The notes: a model not told the origin generated them from the sequence alone. 64,000 nucleotides of DNA from Stictocephala bisonia (GCA_035578905.1 JAQJVL010000175.1:471001-535000); one strand, 5' to 3'. Shown: positions 10,480 through 22,496, counted from the first letter of the stretch. Made by a program: numbers and translations.

Positions 10480-12550
10480 ACGAGTAGCTCCATAGCTTAA
10501 CAAAGGACCTTGGCGCACAAGATCCTCTAAGGCAGGAATACAAACTACTGAGAAGATGTTATAAGAGGGTAATCCGTGAATCTAAGTCTACCTTTTTCCT
10601 CATTAAGTATAGAATTCCTCTAATAAAATGAAAACTATTTGGCAGGCAATTAATGAATATAAAAAAAAACAGCAACAATAATGGAATTGTCTTGGCTTAC
10701 GATGATGGGGCTACTTGCGATCCTTTTGTCGTTGATAATATTTTTAATAAGTTTTATTCTAGCACAGATAAGAATTTTCTTATTCAACATAAAAATGGCA
10801 TTACTTCTTCCTCCCAACATCAGAGTAGTTACTGCCCCCAATCCCTGTTTTTGTTTCGATGTACTGAACTCGAGTTACATCGAGAAATTATGTCCCTTAA
10901 AACAGAGAAATCATGCGGGTCAGATTAAATTTCTCCGTACATTTCAAAGAAAATTAGTGATTTTATTTCAAACCCTCTTTCAAATCTCATTAACTCATCC
11001 TTTGAGCAAGGTATGTTTCCTGAGGCCCTTAAACTGTCAATAATTAGGCCTCTACATAAGAAAGGTAGTAAGCACGACTCTTATAATTACAGACCAATAT
11101 CCCTCATTTAGTCGCTATCAAAAGTTTTTGAGAGAGTATTTTTGTCCAGACTCTTAAAATTCATTAATAAGAATAACTTGCTCTCTCGTTTTCAGTTTGG
11201 TTTTACGAAAGGGAAATATACTGTAGACGCTATGAACTGTCTCATCTCCTCAATTATCATGGCTCTAGACAAAGGCAAGTCTCCAGTGGGAATCCTTTTT
11301 TACCTACGTAAAGCATTTGACATGGTAGATCATTTTGTTTTATTGAATAAGTTGCAAGAGTTGGGTCTCAGAGAACGAGCTCATTCATGGATTTATTCTA
11401 ATTTGCATTTCAGGAAACAGGCTATACAGATAGATACCTTACATAGATAAAGATGGTAGCAAAAGGAGTGCTCAGTCTTCCATAAATGATGTGGCTAGGG
11501 GTGCTCCTCAGGGCTCGGCTCTTGGTCCAGTTTTATTCATATTATTTGTGAACGATCTACCCTCTTCAATGACTAACGGTAATATTTGCTTATTTGCTAA
11601 TGATACTTCTCTCTCTTTCTCTCAGCTAACCGGGCTGCTCCTGAGGTGGAAGCATCTGTGCATGTAAACTCAGTGTGTCAATATAATAAATTGAAGATAA
11701 TAAATTGCAAGTTAATGACGGTAAAACTCAAGTAATTTAGTTTTCGATTAGGATTTCAAGCGTTAAAGAACGTTTGTCATTTTTATTGAACGAAAAAGAA
11801 GTAATTTTCAGTGATATAACAACATTTTTAGGGGTTCACATTGATAGAAATCTAAATTTTGAAACACACATTTCCTCAGTCTGTAAAAAAATAGGTTCTA
11901 GTATTTTCGAATTAAGAAATCTAGCCTCTTTCATGAACAAAGAAGTATTATTGTGTGCATGTTATGGTTTAATTTATCAATTTTTATCGTATGTAGTTGA
12001 AATTTGGAGCTATGAATGCACAAAGACCAAATTTATATTTAAACTTCAAAAAAGGCATTAGGAACCATGTTTAAAAAACGAAAATCTTGTTCTTGCAGAC
12101 AAAATCTTCAAAGAACACAATTTACTCACCTTTCCGTGTATCTTCATCCACCGTGTCCTCTTGTATGTCAATAAAAATAGCCACAATTTTATGACAGATT
12201 TCCCTAAACACGGATATTATCTTCGTCCAAAAAATAACCTTAGTCCACCTCCTCACAAAACTGCATTTTTTTAGAAACATTTACAGTTTAACGGCCCTAG
12301 ACTCTTCAACGCACTGCCAAACTCAATAAAATGTGAAAGTGGCGTAGGCGGCGGGTTTTCTGGAAAATCCAAAGCTTACCTTTTGTCTCATGCCTTCTAC
12401 AGTGTAGATGGCATGTGGTTTAAGTGCCAGCATTAGTGGTTTATAAGAATATTTTGTTTTTAAATGGTTTTATATTAAACTGTAAATCAATGTATGATTA
12501 ATGACGCTATTACATGGTGTATATAATGCTGTAAAAAATAAGGGAATTTT
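10480..12550 (+). pseudogene. Non-LTR retrotransposon (Jockey/CR1-like) ORF2 reverse-transcriptase remnant
   Basis: Conserved RT blocks occur in order but in different frames. 10653-10928 is the linker ending 'LKTEKSCGSD'. About 11050-11110 holds 'YNYRPIS' followed by a stop. 11142-11450 holds 'LSRFQFGFTKGK' and 'FYLRKAFDMVDH', the catalytic-Asp block A, where the usual Asp of D(F/L)xKAFD appears replaced (Y). About 11490-11620 holds 'GAPQGSALGPVLF' and 'LFANDTSL', so the YADD box is degraded to FAND. 11774-12061 holds 'FLGVHIDRNLNFETHI'. A short 3' UTR ends near 12550. RT would copy LINE RNA at the nicked target. Several frameshifts and the lost active-site residues show it is dead. The 5' part (endonuclease) is missing. 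Confidence 0.9.
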
Positions 12551-13691
12551 TAAATTGATTTGATTAATACTTGATGGCTGATCTGTAAACAAATACCTTT
12601 AATTTAAAACCAAAAAGAAGGAAATCGACCGAATAGAACGGCCTTACTGACTGCTATTAGATTTTCATATTTTTTTAATATATATATACTATTACTGTTG
12701 CTACTTGTTACTAGATTTGTTGATGTTTAGTTATGTTGAGTTTAATGGTATGTAAGTTCATAAAACAATTGTCTTAAGACTTTGTAACTAGTTTGCATTT
12801 GTACTAGGCTAATAAGGCCAAATAATCTTACAACAGGGTATTATATATTCACACTTGTGTTAGTTAAAGTGCTAAAAGGAAGTAAATTAATTCAATAGGG
12901 GTGTTTTTCTTGAACCAATTGTTGTTACTGTACAATCGAACGATCATTCGTATTGCTATTAGATAATGTGATATTTGAATCAACCTTCAATTTCTTAGTA
13001 GCCTTTCTGACTAATTTGGAAACCAGTTTGATATGTTAACCTGTTCTTATACAAAAATAATCACATATATAATAGTAAATTAAAAACTTGTTATTTGTTT
13101 TAATCGTGCATATACAATTAAATATTTATTCAAATGTATACTACATATTATTTAAATATTTACGCTCGAATTTAGTTATCTTGAGTTTAAATGGAATGTG
13201 ATTATATTAAATATTTTTCTTGAACATTTTTAACCAGTTTGCGTATAATTTTTTATTCAAAACAATCCAAATACTTACAACAGAATCAAATCTAACGTGA
13301 GTTAAATTATTATTATTAGTTTATCTATAGAAAAACTTAAGCTTGAAAAATACCATTGGCAGACAAACTGTTGGAAACAGGCAAACTGTCCTAGGTAATA
13401 TATTTACTGTAGTCGCACGCCTTTGCTGATATCTAATGGTAATTGGTTTCAAATAATCGAACAGTGTTTCAAACAACTGTTTGGATTACTTTTAGCTATT
13501 TTAGTCAGTGCAACGTGTGCTGAAGAAGTGCAGAGAGAGGTATGAATAGAGATAGAGAATGGAAGACCTCTGCGTTACCTGTGAAAACTAAACAAAAACT
13601 AATTTCACCGTACAGAATTCAATCAACAGTATTGTTCTTTCTATATAGTTAATGCTTGCAAATTAATGCACGATATTTTTTCTGTTCCAAG
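12551..13691. other. AT-rich non-coding sequence, probably intronic
   Basis: No gene or repeat defined. It precedes the putative receptor exon. The pyrimidine-rich 'attttttctgttccaag' at 13675-13691 could act as its 3' splice site. Confidence 0.45.
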
Positions 13692-13948
13692 AAATGATGC
13701 ACTGCCAAGTTTTGATCCTTCCCGATTGATCATTCAACACATCTACAGTGCCAATGACTCCAAGAGAGCGGTCTGGACTAACCGTAGACTGGAGTCGTTG
13801 ATGTGGGGACTCCAGGACAGCCCCGGCGGTAGAGTGAACCGCAGGACACATAGACACACTGACAGCGAATTCTCCAGGAACATATCCCAGGTGCTTGAGA
13901 ACTTGTTGAAGAACTACGACAGGTCTGAGCTGCCAAATCATGGTAAAG
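13692..13948 (+). CDS. Putative internal exon of a Cys-loop ligand-gated chloride channel, GRD-like
   Basis: The open frame (codon phase of ATG 13666) has balanced base composition unlike its AT-rich surroundings. It ends with 'NISQVLENLLKNYDRSELPN' + 'HGKG', which has the form of the first helix and loop at the start of the extracellular ligand-binding domain of insect GABA/glycine-type receptor subunits (pattern ISxxLxxLLxxYDxxxxPxxG). The L-P-x-H-G variant is closest, from memory, to GRD. The upstream part is polar and Arg-rich, consistent with the variable N-terminal region. The likely acceptor is tttttctgttccaag|AAAT at 13691/13692; the donor is GGTAAAG|GTGAGT at 13948/13949, phase 1. 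The protein would be a synaptic anion-channel subunit. The next exons (loop A to D, Cys-loop, TM1-4) are not seen here, presumably beyond a long intron. The donor lies inside a minisatellite. Exon call moderately firm; subunit identity less so. Confidence 0.6.
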
Positions 13949-14430
13949 GTGAGTAACAGTACTTGGTGAGTATCATGGTAGAGGTGAGTAACAGTACTTG
14001 GTGAGTATCATGGTAAAGGTGAGTAACAGTACTTGGTGAGTATCATGGTAAAGGTGAGTAACAGTACTTGATGAGTATCATGGTAAAGGAAGTAACAGTA
14101 CTTGGTGAGTATCATGGTAAAGGGAGTAACAGTACTTGGTGAGTATCATGGTAAAGGGAGTAACAGTACTTGGTGAGTATCATGGTAAAGGGAGTAACAG
14201 TACTTGGTGAGTATCATGGTAAAGGGAGTAACAGTACTTGGTGAGTATCATGATAAAGGGAGTAACAGTACTTGGTGAGTATCATGGTAAAGGGAGTAAC
14301 AGTACTTGGTGAGTATCATGGTAAAGGGAGTAACAGTACTTGGTGAGTATCATGGTAAAGGGAGTAACAGTACTTGGTGAGTATCATGGTAAAGGGAGTA
14401 ACAGTACTTGGTGAGTATCATGGTAAAGTA
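13938..14430 (+). repeat. Minisatellite, 34-35 bp unit, 14 copies, starting on the exon's 3' end and splice donor
   Basis: The unit is 'atcatggtaaaggtgagtaa' + 'cagtacttggtgagt'. The first unit overlaps the last codons of the receptor exon (CATGGTAAAG) and its GTGAGT donor. The first four units keep 'aaaggtgagt'. Later ones have 'aaagggagt' (or 'aaaggaagt'), one base shorter, but nearly all retain a second donor-like 'cttggtgagtat'. The array therefore holds more than 15 consensus-like 5' splice sites. Confidence 0.95.
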
Positions 14431-15272
14431 ACATCTGTAATGATACTCAATATGTACTGTTATTGTTTTTTAATGTGGATGGTTACTGTTTTTGAAAGGT
14501 GAACCAAGAAAAACAGAAGAATACTGACTTACAGTAAATTTAGCTTTAATTGACATAAAACTGTACGTTAGCAAGATATTAGAATAATAACAATCAAGGC
14601 TCAGTACTTGATTTCAAGCCAACAATAACACAGTAAAAATAATAAATATAGTTTTCTTTTTTATTTAATATTCTTTAACTAAAACACAGAATAATGTCAT
14701 AAAGCTAAGGTAAGCCTGTTTAGAACAGTTATAGAAGGAAAAAATAAGAACAATGGGGAAAACGTGTACAAGGAAGAAGGGAAGAAGGAAAAAAGGTTAG
14801 AATAGGGAAAAGGGGCGCATGGTTATTGCGCACTAAAATTCAGGTAGTCACCGCTATTGCACACCTACCCTTCCGAGAACTCTTAGGGGTGGTTAAGCAA
14901 AGGTGAACATTAATAACAACTGATTTGTCAACACGCATTTATTGGCGCTGAACTCGGGTAGTTTTTGTAAACTAAAAATGTACTGATTGTTAAATCACAT
15001 CGACATACGACTGATTTATTTATTTAACTGTCCAATCTTCTTTTAAGAAAGTCCCTTCTCTTACAAGTTTTAGTTCAGATTTCGGGAACTTCGTTAGTAT
15101 TTAGCCGCACATTTGTGTCTCCTTGCATGGATTTTAGGCATTTTACAAATATAAAACTTTTCGAATGCAGTGAGCTCTTCTTGTTATTGTTGTGATTGTA
15201 GACTTCAATTATTTATAAGTATCTTCCACATAGCAATTTGCTATCCTACGTGACAGTGGAATAGTTATAGTA
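14431..15272. other. Non-coding, probably intronic
   Basis: A purine-rich run lies at 14730-14820. 'caccgctattgcacacctacccttc' at 14859-14883 has an inverted, diverged counterpart at about 20085-20150 ('gcgcaatagcggcgatg', 'gggttggtgcgcaatatcgg'). Otherwise nothing recognised. Confidence 0.45.
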
Positions 15273-15516
15273 TAGGGGAGAGCGGGGTCAATTGTAACAG
15301 TTTTCATTTAATAAATTTTACAGGTGCCATTTTTAGGCGGAAATTATTGAAATGTTGTGTGCATGAACATTACATATCGATTAACGCTACACATATTTTT
15401 AAGTATCAAAATTATAGCTGTAAACCTGATTTATATAGTTTACTAAAATATATGTACATTGTTACAATTGACCCCAAGTGTGGGGAAAATGTGGGGTAAA
15501 TGTAACAACTCTTTAA

Positions 15517-16630
15517 GGGGACTGGGATGGTCCTATCTTTCCCATGTTAATTTTAGTAACTTTATGTACCTCTATCTCAATAACCATAAATGATAGAAGC
15601 CTATTATTTTTTTTATTTTAAAGGCGAACTTTTGTTCAATAATTAAAGCAGGGGATTTATAAATATCCCATCATTTACGTTTTTGCTACATTTACAAAAA
15701 ATATATTAAATTTTATAATTGTTTTAATGTTTGTAGTTATAAAAATATAACTAACCAAAATTTTAAAAGCCCCCTACTTAAAGTTTGAAGTATGTTATTG
15801 AGAATAAAACAAACAAAATATGATGATAATATCTTAAGTAGTTTTTGTGAAACAGGTAGACAAGTAACAAAAAACACTAGTTTTCAGGAATCGCGAGTGA
15901 ACAATTTATTCATTTTTAATGGAGAGCGTTTTTTTACCTAAATACATTACTGCAAACTACATCAAAGTAATTCTCTAACTTCATTTTGACCAACTGCTAC
16001 TTATTACAACACTTTTCCTGGATGTCTAATATAACTTTTTCTGCTTCTGCAATTCTCCTTTTGTAGATTGCTTTCATGGTGCTTACTTACACGATTACTA
16101 TCCGGAAAAAATCCAAGTTTGTCTATTAATCTACATTAGGTTGTATTTCCATTGTTAAAAAAGTGGCTAGTCCTCCTTAAACACCAAAATCAAATGTAGA
16201 TATCAATATCATAGCAAATTTACATATAGACTCAGGCGTCTCTTCCAGATTACACTGTTCAGTGACTTACGCGGGTTTGAGTCCCGTCATGCAGACACTT
16301 TTGCAACAATTTAGGGAAGACAGGTCTTGGAATATAGATTTAATTTTTTTTAATAACAATTTCGGGGAGATGAGTATGCCTGTTGTCGAAGTTTTCGTTG
16401 TTTAACTTAGCCGTATTGTAACCTCATAGCAGATTAGTATTTATGCAACTTTTACCAGCTGTGCGTAGGCTAACGCACCAAAATAACCATGGACGTCATT
16501 ATTAAAATGTACATAGCTCGGAAAATGGTTTCCATGGTATCAAATTGAAGAGAAAAGTACAGAGATTTAAAAAAGTTAAAAACTAAAAATCGATAATTTT
16601 AACCAGATGGACCATCCCATCCCAGTCTCC
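15517..16630. mobile_element. Non-autonomous DNA transposon with TTAA target duplication (piggyBac- or Kolobok-like)
   Basis: The left end 'ggggactgggatggtcc' starts after TTAA (15513-15516). The right end 'ggaccatcccatcccagtctcc' stops before TTAA (16631-16634). The outer flanks, 'tgtaacaactct' and 'atatgaaggc', belong to the surrounding pogo-like element. No long open frame is present. TTAA duplications are typical of piggyBac and Kolobok; the G-rich terminus does not fit canonical piggyBac (CCY...GGG), so superfamily is left open. Confidence 0.75.
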
Positions 16631-16781
16631 TTAAATATGAAGGCTAACTATGTACATGTGGTAGGAGAAGTTAAAAAAGCAGTTTGGAATGAAAATACAT
16701 TTATTTTAGCATTATATTTACAAATATGTGTAATTTATAGTTTTTTTAATTAAGAACAAAATTAAAAAATTAAACACTACC

Positions 16782-16817
16782 AATGAATACACACTCTCTA
16801 TAGAGTGTGTATTCATT
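16782..16817. repeat. Perfect 16-bp palindrome (hairpin)
   Basis: aatgaatacacactct and agagtgtgtattcatt flank a 4-nt loop (16798-16801). It lies within the pogo-like element. A related 'gtgtattcattgaca' word recurs near 20769-20783. Confidence 0.85.
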
Positions 16818-17269
16818 GACACTACTCAGATTCACAGTTGTGGTATATACAAAACAAATCTCCTTTGGAGCAACTCTCATGTGCCCACTTCTTACAACTC
16901 GTACAATGTATCTACTTTTCATTTGGTTTGCTTTTTGAATAAAGTTCAAGGAAAATAAAACAAAAACAGTCGTAATCGTCGTAACTACTAGATCCTGAAG
17001 TTTTTTCTTGTTGATTTTTTTATTTCCTTTTTGTCGTGTTCTTTTTCGTAAAAAAAAAGCTTTTTAGAAAGTTTTTCTTTTTTTGTATCTTTAATTTTTT
17101 TTATTCGTTCTATTTTCATGATCCAACTGCTGTTTAACAGAAGTGATGGTCTATATAGAGCTCTATTTTTTTCTCCTGTTTGCTTTTGTCATCTTAGGCT
17201 TGGCATGTGTAAGTGGTCGGATGTCATCAGGAGAAACTACAGAAGTAGAAGATGTTGAAGTTGTGGTGA

Positions 17270-18693
17270 CCTAGGTTTAATAATTTTTGCACCATTAAAC
17301 ATTTGGCGTATCTCATCAATTGGCATTTCGATGTCTTCATTGGGTTGTTCTAGACATTCTGTAGCGTTGGTAGAAGTTGCAGGCTGCAAGATGTCTTCAT
17401 TAGGTTGTGCTAGACCTTTCCAGTTCCTTCTCCAACTGCAGGCTGAGGCTGATACTGGTTAGTGACGCTTGCCGGGAGATAGTCTTCATCTGAGAACACT
17501 AGTCTGTCAAAAGGGTAAATTCCGGTGCATTTGAACCCACTTTACACATAGGTTGGGGTTACTGCAAACGGCAAGGCTTTAGCTACTAACCCTGGTAGAT
17601 TATAGATGTTAATGCATTCTCCAGGATTATTTTTCCTCCAGTCGTCCGCAGCGTCATTGAAAAATGTTTTGAATGGACCGAACACAGTCCTGTCCAATGG
17701 CTGGAGCTTGTGTGAGGTATGTGTAGGAAAAGATAGAAGAACAATGCCATTGTTTCTACAAAAATCTATGACAGGCATTTTAATGTGAGAATCGTGGTTA
17801 TCAGCTATTAACAAAACCTTCCTCTCCAGTGTTGATTTAGATAACGTAATAAAGTGTTCAAGAAATTGGATGAATTCTTCTGATTGCATCCATCCAGAGC
17901 CATTTGCTGCTCCAATGCAGCCAGCTGGACCATTATTTATGAAATAAGAGTGATTATTCTTCCTAGGAAAAATAAACATAGGAGGAATACTATTGCCTAT
18001 GGCGTTTACAGCTAGGCACATAGTGATTAGCGTTCCCCTTTCATGAGAGTTTATTCCGCCAACCTGTTTGCTTCCCCTTTTAGCCACTATCTGGCCAGGG
18101 CTAGGAGCAGTATTAATACCTGTTTCGTCTAGATTATATATATCTTGAGGCTCGAACTTGTAATATACCATTACTTTGGACAGATTGTCAGAAACATATT
18201 TACATTTTCCCGGTTAAAATTCTTAGCTCGTGACAAAGGTGTTGATTCGGGAGACCTTATCGCCAAAGTCGGATTTCTTTTAAGGAAAGATGTGAACCAG
18301 TCACGCCCTGCCACTTGTATGTCCACCCATTTTTCTGGCATTTCGCAACTGTTCATTTGAGCGTACTGAAATGCTAGTTGCTTCACTTCTTTTGGGGTTA
18401 GGCCATAAAAGATGCCAGCACAAGATTTTATGTAGGAGGCCAATTATGCCTCCATTTCTTCATTAAACACTTTGTTATAGAGGCTTGTACCCCATAACAG
18501 CATTGACATTGTTCTTTTTTTTGTCCAAGAATCTCTTAAGAGTTACATGGTAAATATTGTGAGCCTTTGCAGCAGCCTTAACAGAAAAATTCTGCTCCGT
18601 CACTAACTTAGCAGAGGCTTCATAGTATCTTGCGATGGACCCCGATCTGTCCGTCTGATACGATTTCGCACCATTCTGGAACAAAAAGAACAA
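17270..18693 (-). pseudogene. Pogo/Tigger-like transposase (HTH_psq, CENP-B HTH, DDE_1), broken
   Basis: Domains follow in order on the minus strand. 18693-18475 is a psq-type HTH ('IARYYEASAKLV...FSVKAAAKAHN'). 18443-18171 is the second CENP-B-like DNA-binding region ('KEVKQLAFQYAQ', 'GRDWFTSFLKRNP'). 18171-17542 is the DDE_1 catalytic core, with 'NLDETGINT' (first Asp), 'LLIADNHDSH' (second Asp) and 'TSHKLQPLDRTVFGPFK' (third Asp region). After a stop at about 17541 the frame continues as 'GFKCTGIYPFDRLVFSDEDY' to about 17440, the usual C-terminal motif. Inactivating changes seen are stops before 18443, a one-base deletion near 18175 that splits the HTH and catalytic parts, and the stop near 17541. 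All three catalytic acidic motifs remain readable, so decay is fairly recent. The enzyme would cut and paste the element at TA sites. Confidence 0.9.
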
Positions 18694-18886
18694 AAGTTCT
18701 TAGTGTTTCAGCTTTAAAATTTAGAAAATAAAAGTAATGAATACTTTAAAAAAGCAACAAAAATTTAAAACAAAGTGCGGGTCAATTGTAACAGTTACTT
18801 GTAAATCTATTTGCCGCCAGACGTCAGCACAGTACAGACTGTTACATTTGCCCCGTGTTACAATTGACCCCGCGTTACCTACTACA

Positions 18887-20983
18887 AAATGCGTATAAAG
18901 GGACAACAAGTAATTAATTTCCTAGAGACCTTACCTATATCGGCTCATTTTCTCTTTAAAAAAATTAATTTAATAAAAAATAATTATTCAAATCAAGTGA
19001 AATCTATAAAAAATGTATCGTGTTTAAAGTACTTCCCCATTATCAGGCCCGCACAATGCTGAGTAATGCAAAACTATTGCACATGTTACTCGATTAAATT
19101 ATCAATATATTTTCCTATAAATATGTTTATACTAGCTATAAATTAGTTTATAGTTATAATATGTTATATATAATAATCATTCCACACAAAAAATACACAT
19201 TACTTTGATTGTTAGGTACATGAAATATTTTCTATTCAATACCAATAAACTAATTATTCGTAGGAAGCTCAGACATATTTTTAAATAAGATATACTATAT
19301 TATTAAACTGCTTTATTAACGAAACAAAGATCAGATCGTGTGTCAGACAGAACGAAATTCTAAAACCAATCTGTGTGGCAAGTTTTCGGGACAACTAGTA
19401 AGCTAAGGTACTGTATCGTTATTAATTTTTCTTAAAATACATTTTAATTTCTTTGTATTGCAAGACCTATATACTTATTACCACATTGCAAGAGTCACCT
19501 TACAAAACATATAGAATAACTGTGATCATCACAATTTGTTTCCTATTCCTATTGAAAAAATATTATTTGTTAATCAAATATATATTAAGCAAAGTAAACT
19601 TTAATTTTTTTGTTTAGACCAAAATAATTCATGGATATAAAATCACAGTACCACATTTCACTCAACAAGGATTATCTGTTGATCCATGACAAAATATCAC
19701 CACATTTAAATAAACTATACACAACAATAATTTAATATAAGACTAATTAAAATATTTGATCTATTATTCCCAAACATTGTATTTTATTATTATATCCAAG
19801 AGTATGCAGACGAATATTTGTTCTGTTTTCAACAGAAAGTATTGTGCAAGCTCATACTCATGCTCGTTATTGTAGTGTAAGCAGAGAGGGGTGAAAATAC
19901 AAACGGCCAAAACAGAACACGTGCTCTATTCGTCATCCCGCAACAAGCCAAGGAAGCGTTTAAAATTAAGACGTTGATGTTCTAAAATTGAACCTATGTG
20001 GATCGTAAGAAAGGCATAAGTGACAAATTCCATAGCTATTTGTCCAGTGGAGGCTGAGGACTCAGGTACCTGCTTGGATTAAGTGCGCAATAGCGGCGAT
20101 GAGGTTGGGGAATCCTTTTGAGAATTAAGGGTTGGTGCGCAATATCGGTGAACTGGGGAAAACATATGATGGACAATGCAAGGATCGGAGGAAAATAAGA
20201 AACAACAAAATGACTTGCTCACACCAAAAGAGTTTGGCGAAAGGCTGCATCAGGACCAGCCTGATGGCCGGTCACCCTTGATGGTGATAATGAACATACG
20301 AGTATAATTTTAATAATCAACATTATACAATGTGTAATATAATGTGTCATTATGTGATTTATTGTATGGATAGACTCCCAGCAATCACATGACTGATCTA
20401 GGGTCAATCCCCATTTATACTTCCAGTATTAAAATCTGCCCACGCCAGTTCGGAACCAATTCAACAGTGTCCATTCCCTACGAGGGAGTTTCATTCCACC
20501 TATAGGTATTGACAGATAGGGAGCTTATTACATTCATCAAAACTGTTCCATGATATTGCTCAACTAGTATTGGACGAAAAATTTGAACTGCTCAACTAGA
20601 AAGCAGTACGTAGAGGTGGGTTTCGAGATTTTAAGCGACCGTTCTAACGTGGGAGATTCTGGGTAATGGGGAGGTGCGGGGCATTCAAGATCTTATTGTA
20701 TTCTTTCAGTAGTGCCTTCTGATGTCTTAACTCTGTAGGAGCTATATTGCACAGCACCTATGAATACTGTGTATTCATTGACAATACCGGGAGCAAAGGG
20801 AGTAGAGTTGCTATAAGAGTGCTACTATTAGCTCTCATGACCGTAGTCGGACATCGACCGCTTTAGTGTGAACACTATTTTAGCCATACCATACAGCACT
20901 GTATTCAGCAGCTGAATATACTATTGACAAAGCAGTTGTACACATGATGTGTGCAATATCAAGTTGTTCCAGCAATATGATGC
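18887..20983. other. AT-rich non-coding stretch
   Basis: No gene supported. About 20070-20160 carries words inverted relative to 14813-14890 (see that entry). 19860-19990 and 20040-20280 are less AT-rich but have no recognisable protein or RNA signature. Confidence 0.45.
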
Positions 20984-21055
20984 AATACATTTGCCCTGGT
21001 TTTGATTTTATCTGCTGTTTTTTTAATATGAAATCAAAACCAGGACAAATGTATT
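20984..21055. repeat. Inverted repeat with 25-bp arms
   Basis: aatacatttgccctggtttt+gattt (20984-21008) pairs with its mirror at 21031-21055 with one mismatch, leaving a 22-nt T-rich loop. Isolated, with no defined element around it. Confidence 0.8.
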
Positions 21056-21539
21056 TTAATATTAAAAACACCGATTGAAGAGCTCAAACATAGATAGATT
21101 GTTTATTTCAGAATTCCTAACTAACTGTTTACTTTAAATAATTATTTAAATTGGTTTCGTTCTACTGTTTCTTGGATTGGCTACTTTAAATGCCGTCCTA
21201 ACTAAGGTAACTGATTGTCAGTTAACTTATTTGTCTATGACAAAGGTTCCTCAGAAAAGTATGGTTTACTTGTTTCTAAATAAAAAATGAACATGGTCTT
21301 GAAAATAAGGCAAATTTGTATTTGTGAGATAAAGTGCACCTTGACCTAGGGAAAAATATTGTTGAAATATTATGTGATTGTGTAGTTAATTTAATAAAAT
21401 TAGTATGTCAGTTATGCCTTCAAGAACCTTGTGACTGTACGGAGATTGCTGTCCTACAGACCTTACAACGCGTTGCAAATTTTATTTCTTCGTGCATTCT
21501 GAAATCAATTTCTTTCTTTATCCATGTCTGAAAATGCTA

Positions 21540-21830
21540 TTTTATTTTCCCTACGACCCGAACCCGCAACACAGAAGCGCCTCTTACCTTGCTGAGGGGT
21601 TGTCATAAATCATTTTCGCTAGGGGTACGGCTCAAGAGCGCCTCCTCGCCCCTTTCCGGAGGCGCTCCTGTATCGCACCTAAAACTACCTACCTGTCCTC
21701 TGCACTCTACCTACTATCGAGCTCATCTCGCGGGGCCTCCTAAATACCTACCAATCAAATATCACAACGGCTACTATCATACTGACTTTGTTTTGAGTGC
21801 ACTGCATAATATGTAGGAGTAAGTGTAACA
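21540..21830. other. GC-richer island of unknown origin
   Basis: This stands out from AT-rich neighbours, with 'gagcgcctcctcgcccctttccggaggcgctcctg' containing a gcgcctcc / ggaggcgc inverted pair at about 21637-21668. A 75-codon plus-strand frame (21589-21816) covers it but matches no family I know. It may be a transposon or LINE 5' region. Confidence 0.35.
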
Positions 21831-22496
21831 CTGATTCAGTTGTTGATATGTCCTAGTAAGGGGTTATCCTAAAATACCAATCAAAACTATTAATCATGTT
21901 TTCTAATCATTCTTAATCATGTTTCATTTTATTTGAATTTAAGTGGTTGAACTATTGCAGACTTGTTTTAAAACTAGTTTGTATCCTTCAGATAAAAGAC
22001 ATCCACGTTTGTTTATGCACACCAATTATATTGGTCTTCGGATGTGGATCACGTCACGTTTACCACATCAACTCCCGAAGGCTAAGATAATGATGTATTT
22101 ATAGTCATCTTTTTCGAAAAATTATAAACTTGATACTATTTAGTTTTATGTAAAAGGAACACTTAGACACCCTTCAATGACTTGTCCCTTTAACCCATGA
22201 GTATTAATTATGAAATATTCACCATAGTTTATGCAAATTCGTAATATCCAAGCAGTGATTTTTAAAAATTATATGACTTTTATTACTCGGCAACTTAGTT
22301 CAAAGAAAAGGAAGAGCTACAAAAAGAGGTCGATAACTACAAATAGGCTTGTAAATAACGAATAAGTATTTCTTAGTTTTAACAATTAATAATATGTATA
22401 TCATTCTAAAATAATAAATACACATTTAAAATTAAACTAAATAATTTGGATTACACTTACTAATATTTAAAACAATCTAAACTAAAAAAAATACAT
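21831..22496. other. AT-rich non-coding stretch
   Basis: Nothing recognisable. Confidence 0.45.

Larger units (their letters stand above)
15273..18886 (-). mobile_element. Pogo/Tigger-like (Tc1/mariner superfamily) DNA transposon, decayed
   Basis: The left end at about 15273 reads 'ggggagagcggggtcaattg'. The right end is its near mirror, 'caattgaccccgcgttacc' ending near 18882, with TA at each side. Subterminal copies of 'gttacaattgacccc' and 'gtaaatgtaacaa'/'gttacatttgcccc' lie inside both ends and could be transposase-binding repeats. The transposase remnant is on the minus strand near the right end. A separate 1.1-kb TTAA-flanked element (15517-16630) has inserted into the left end, so the original element was about 2.5 kb. 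Confidence 0.8.
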
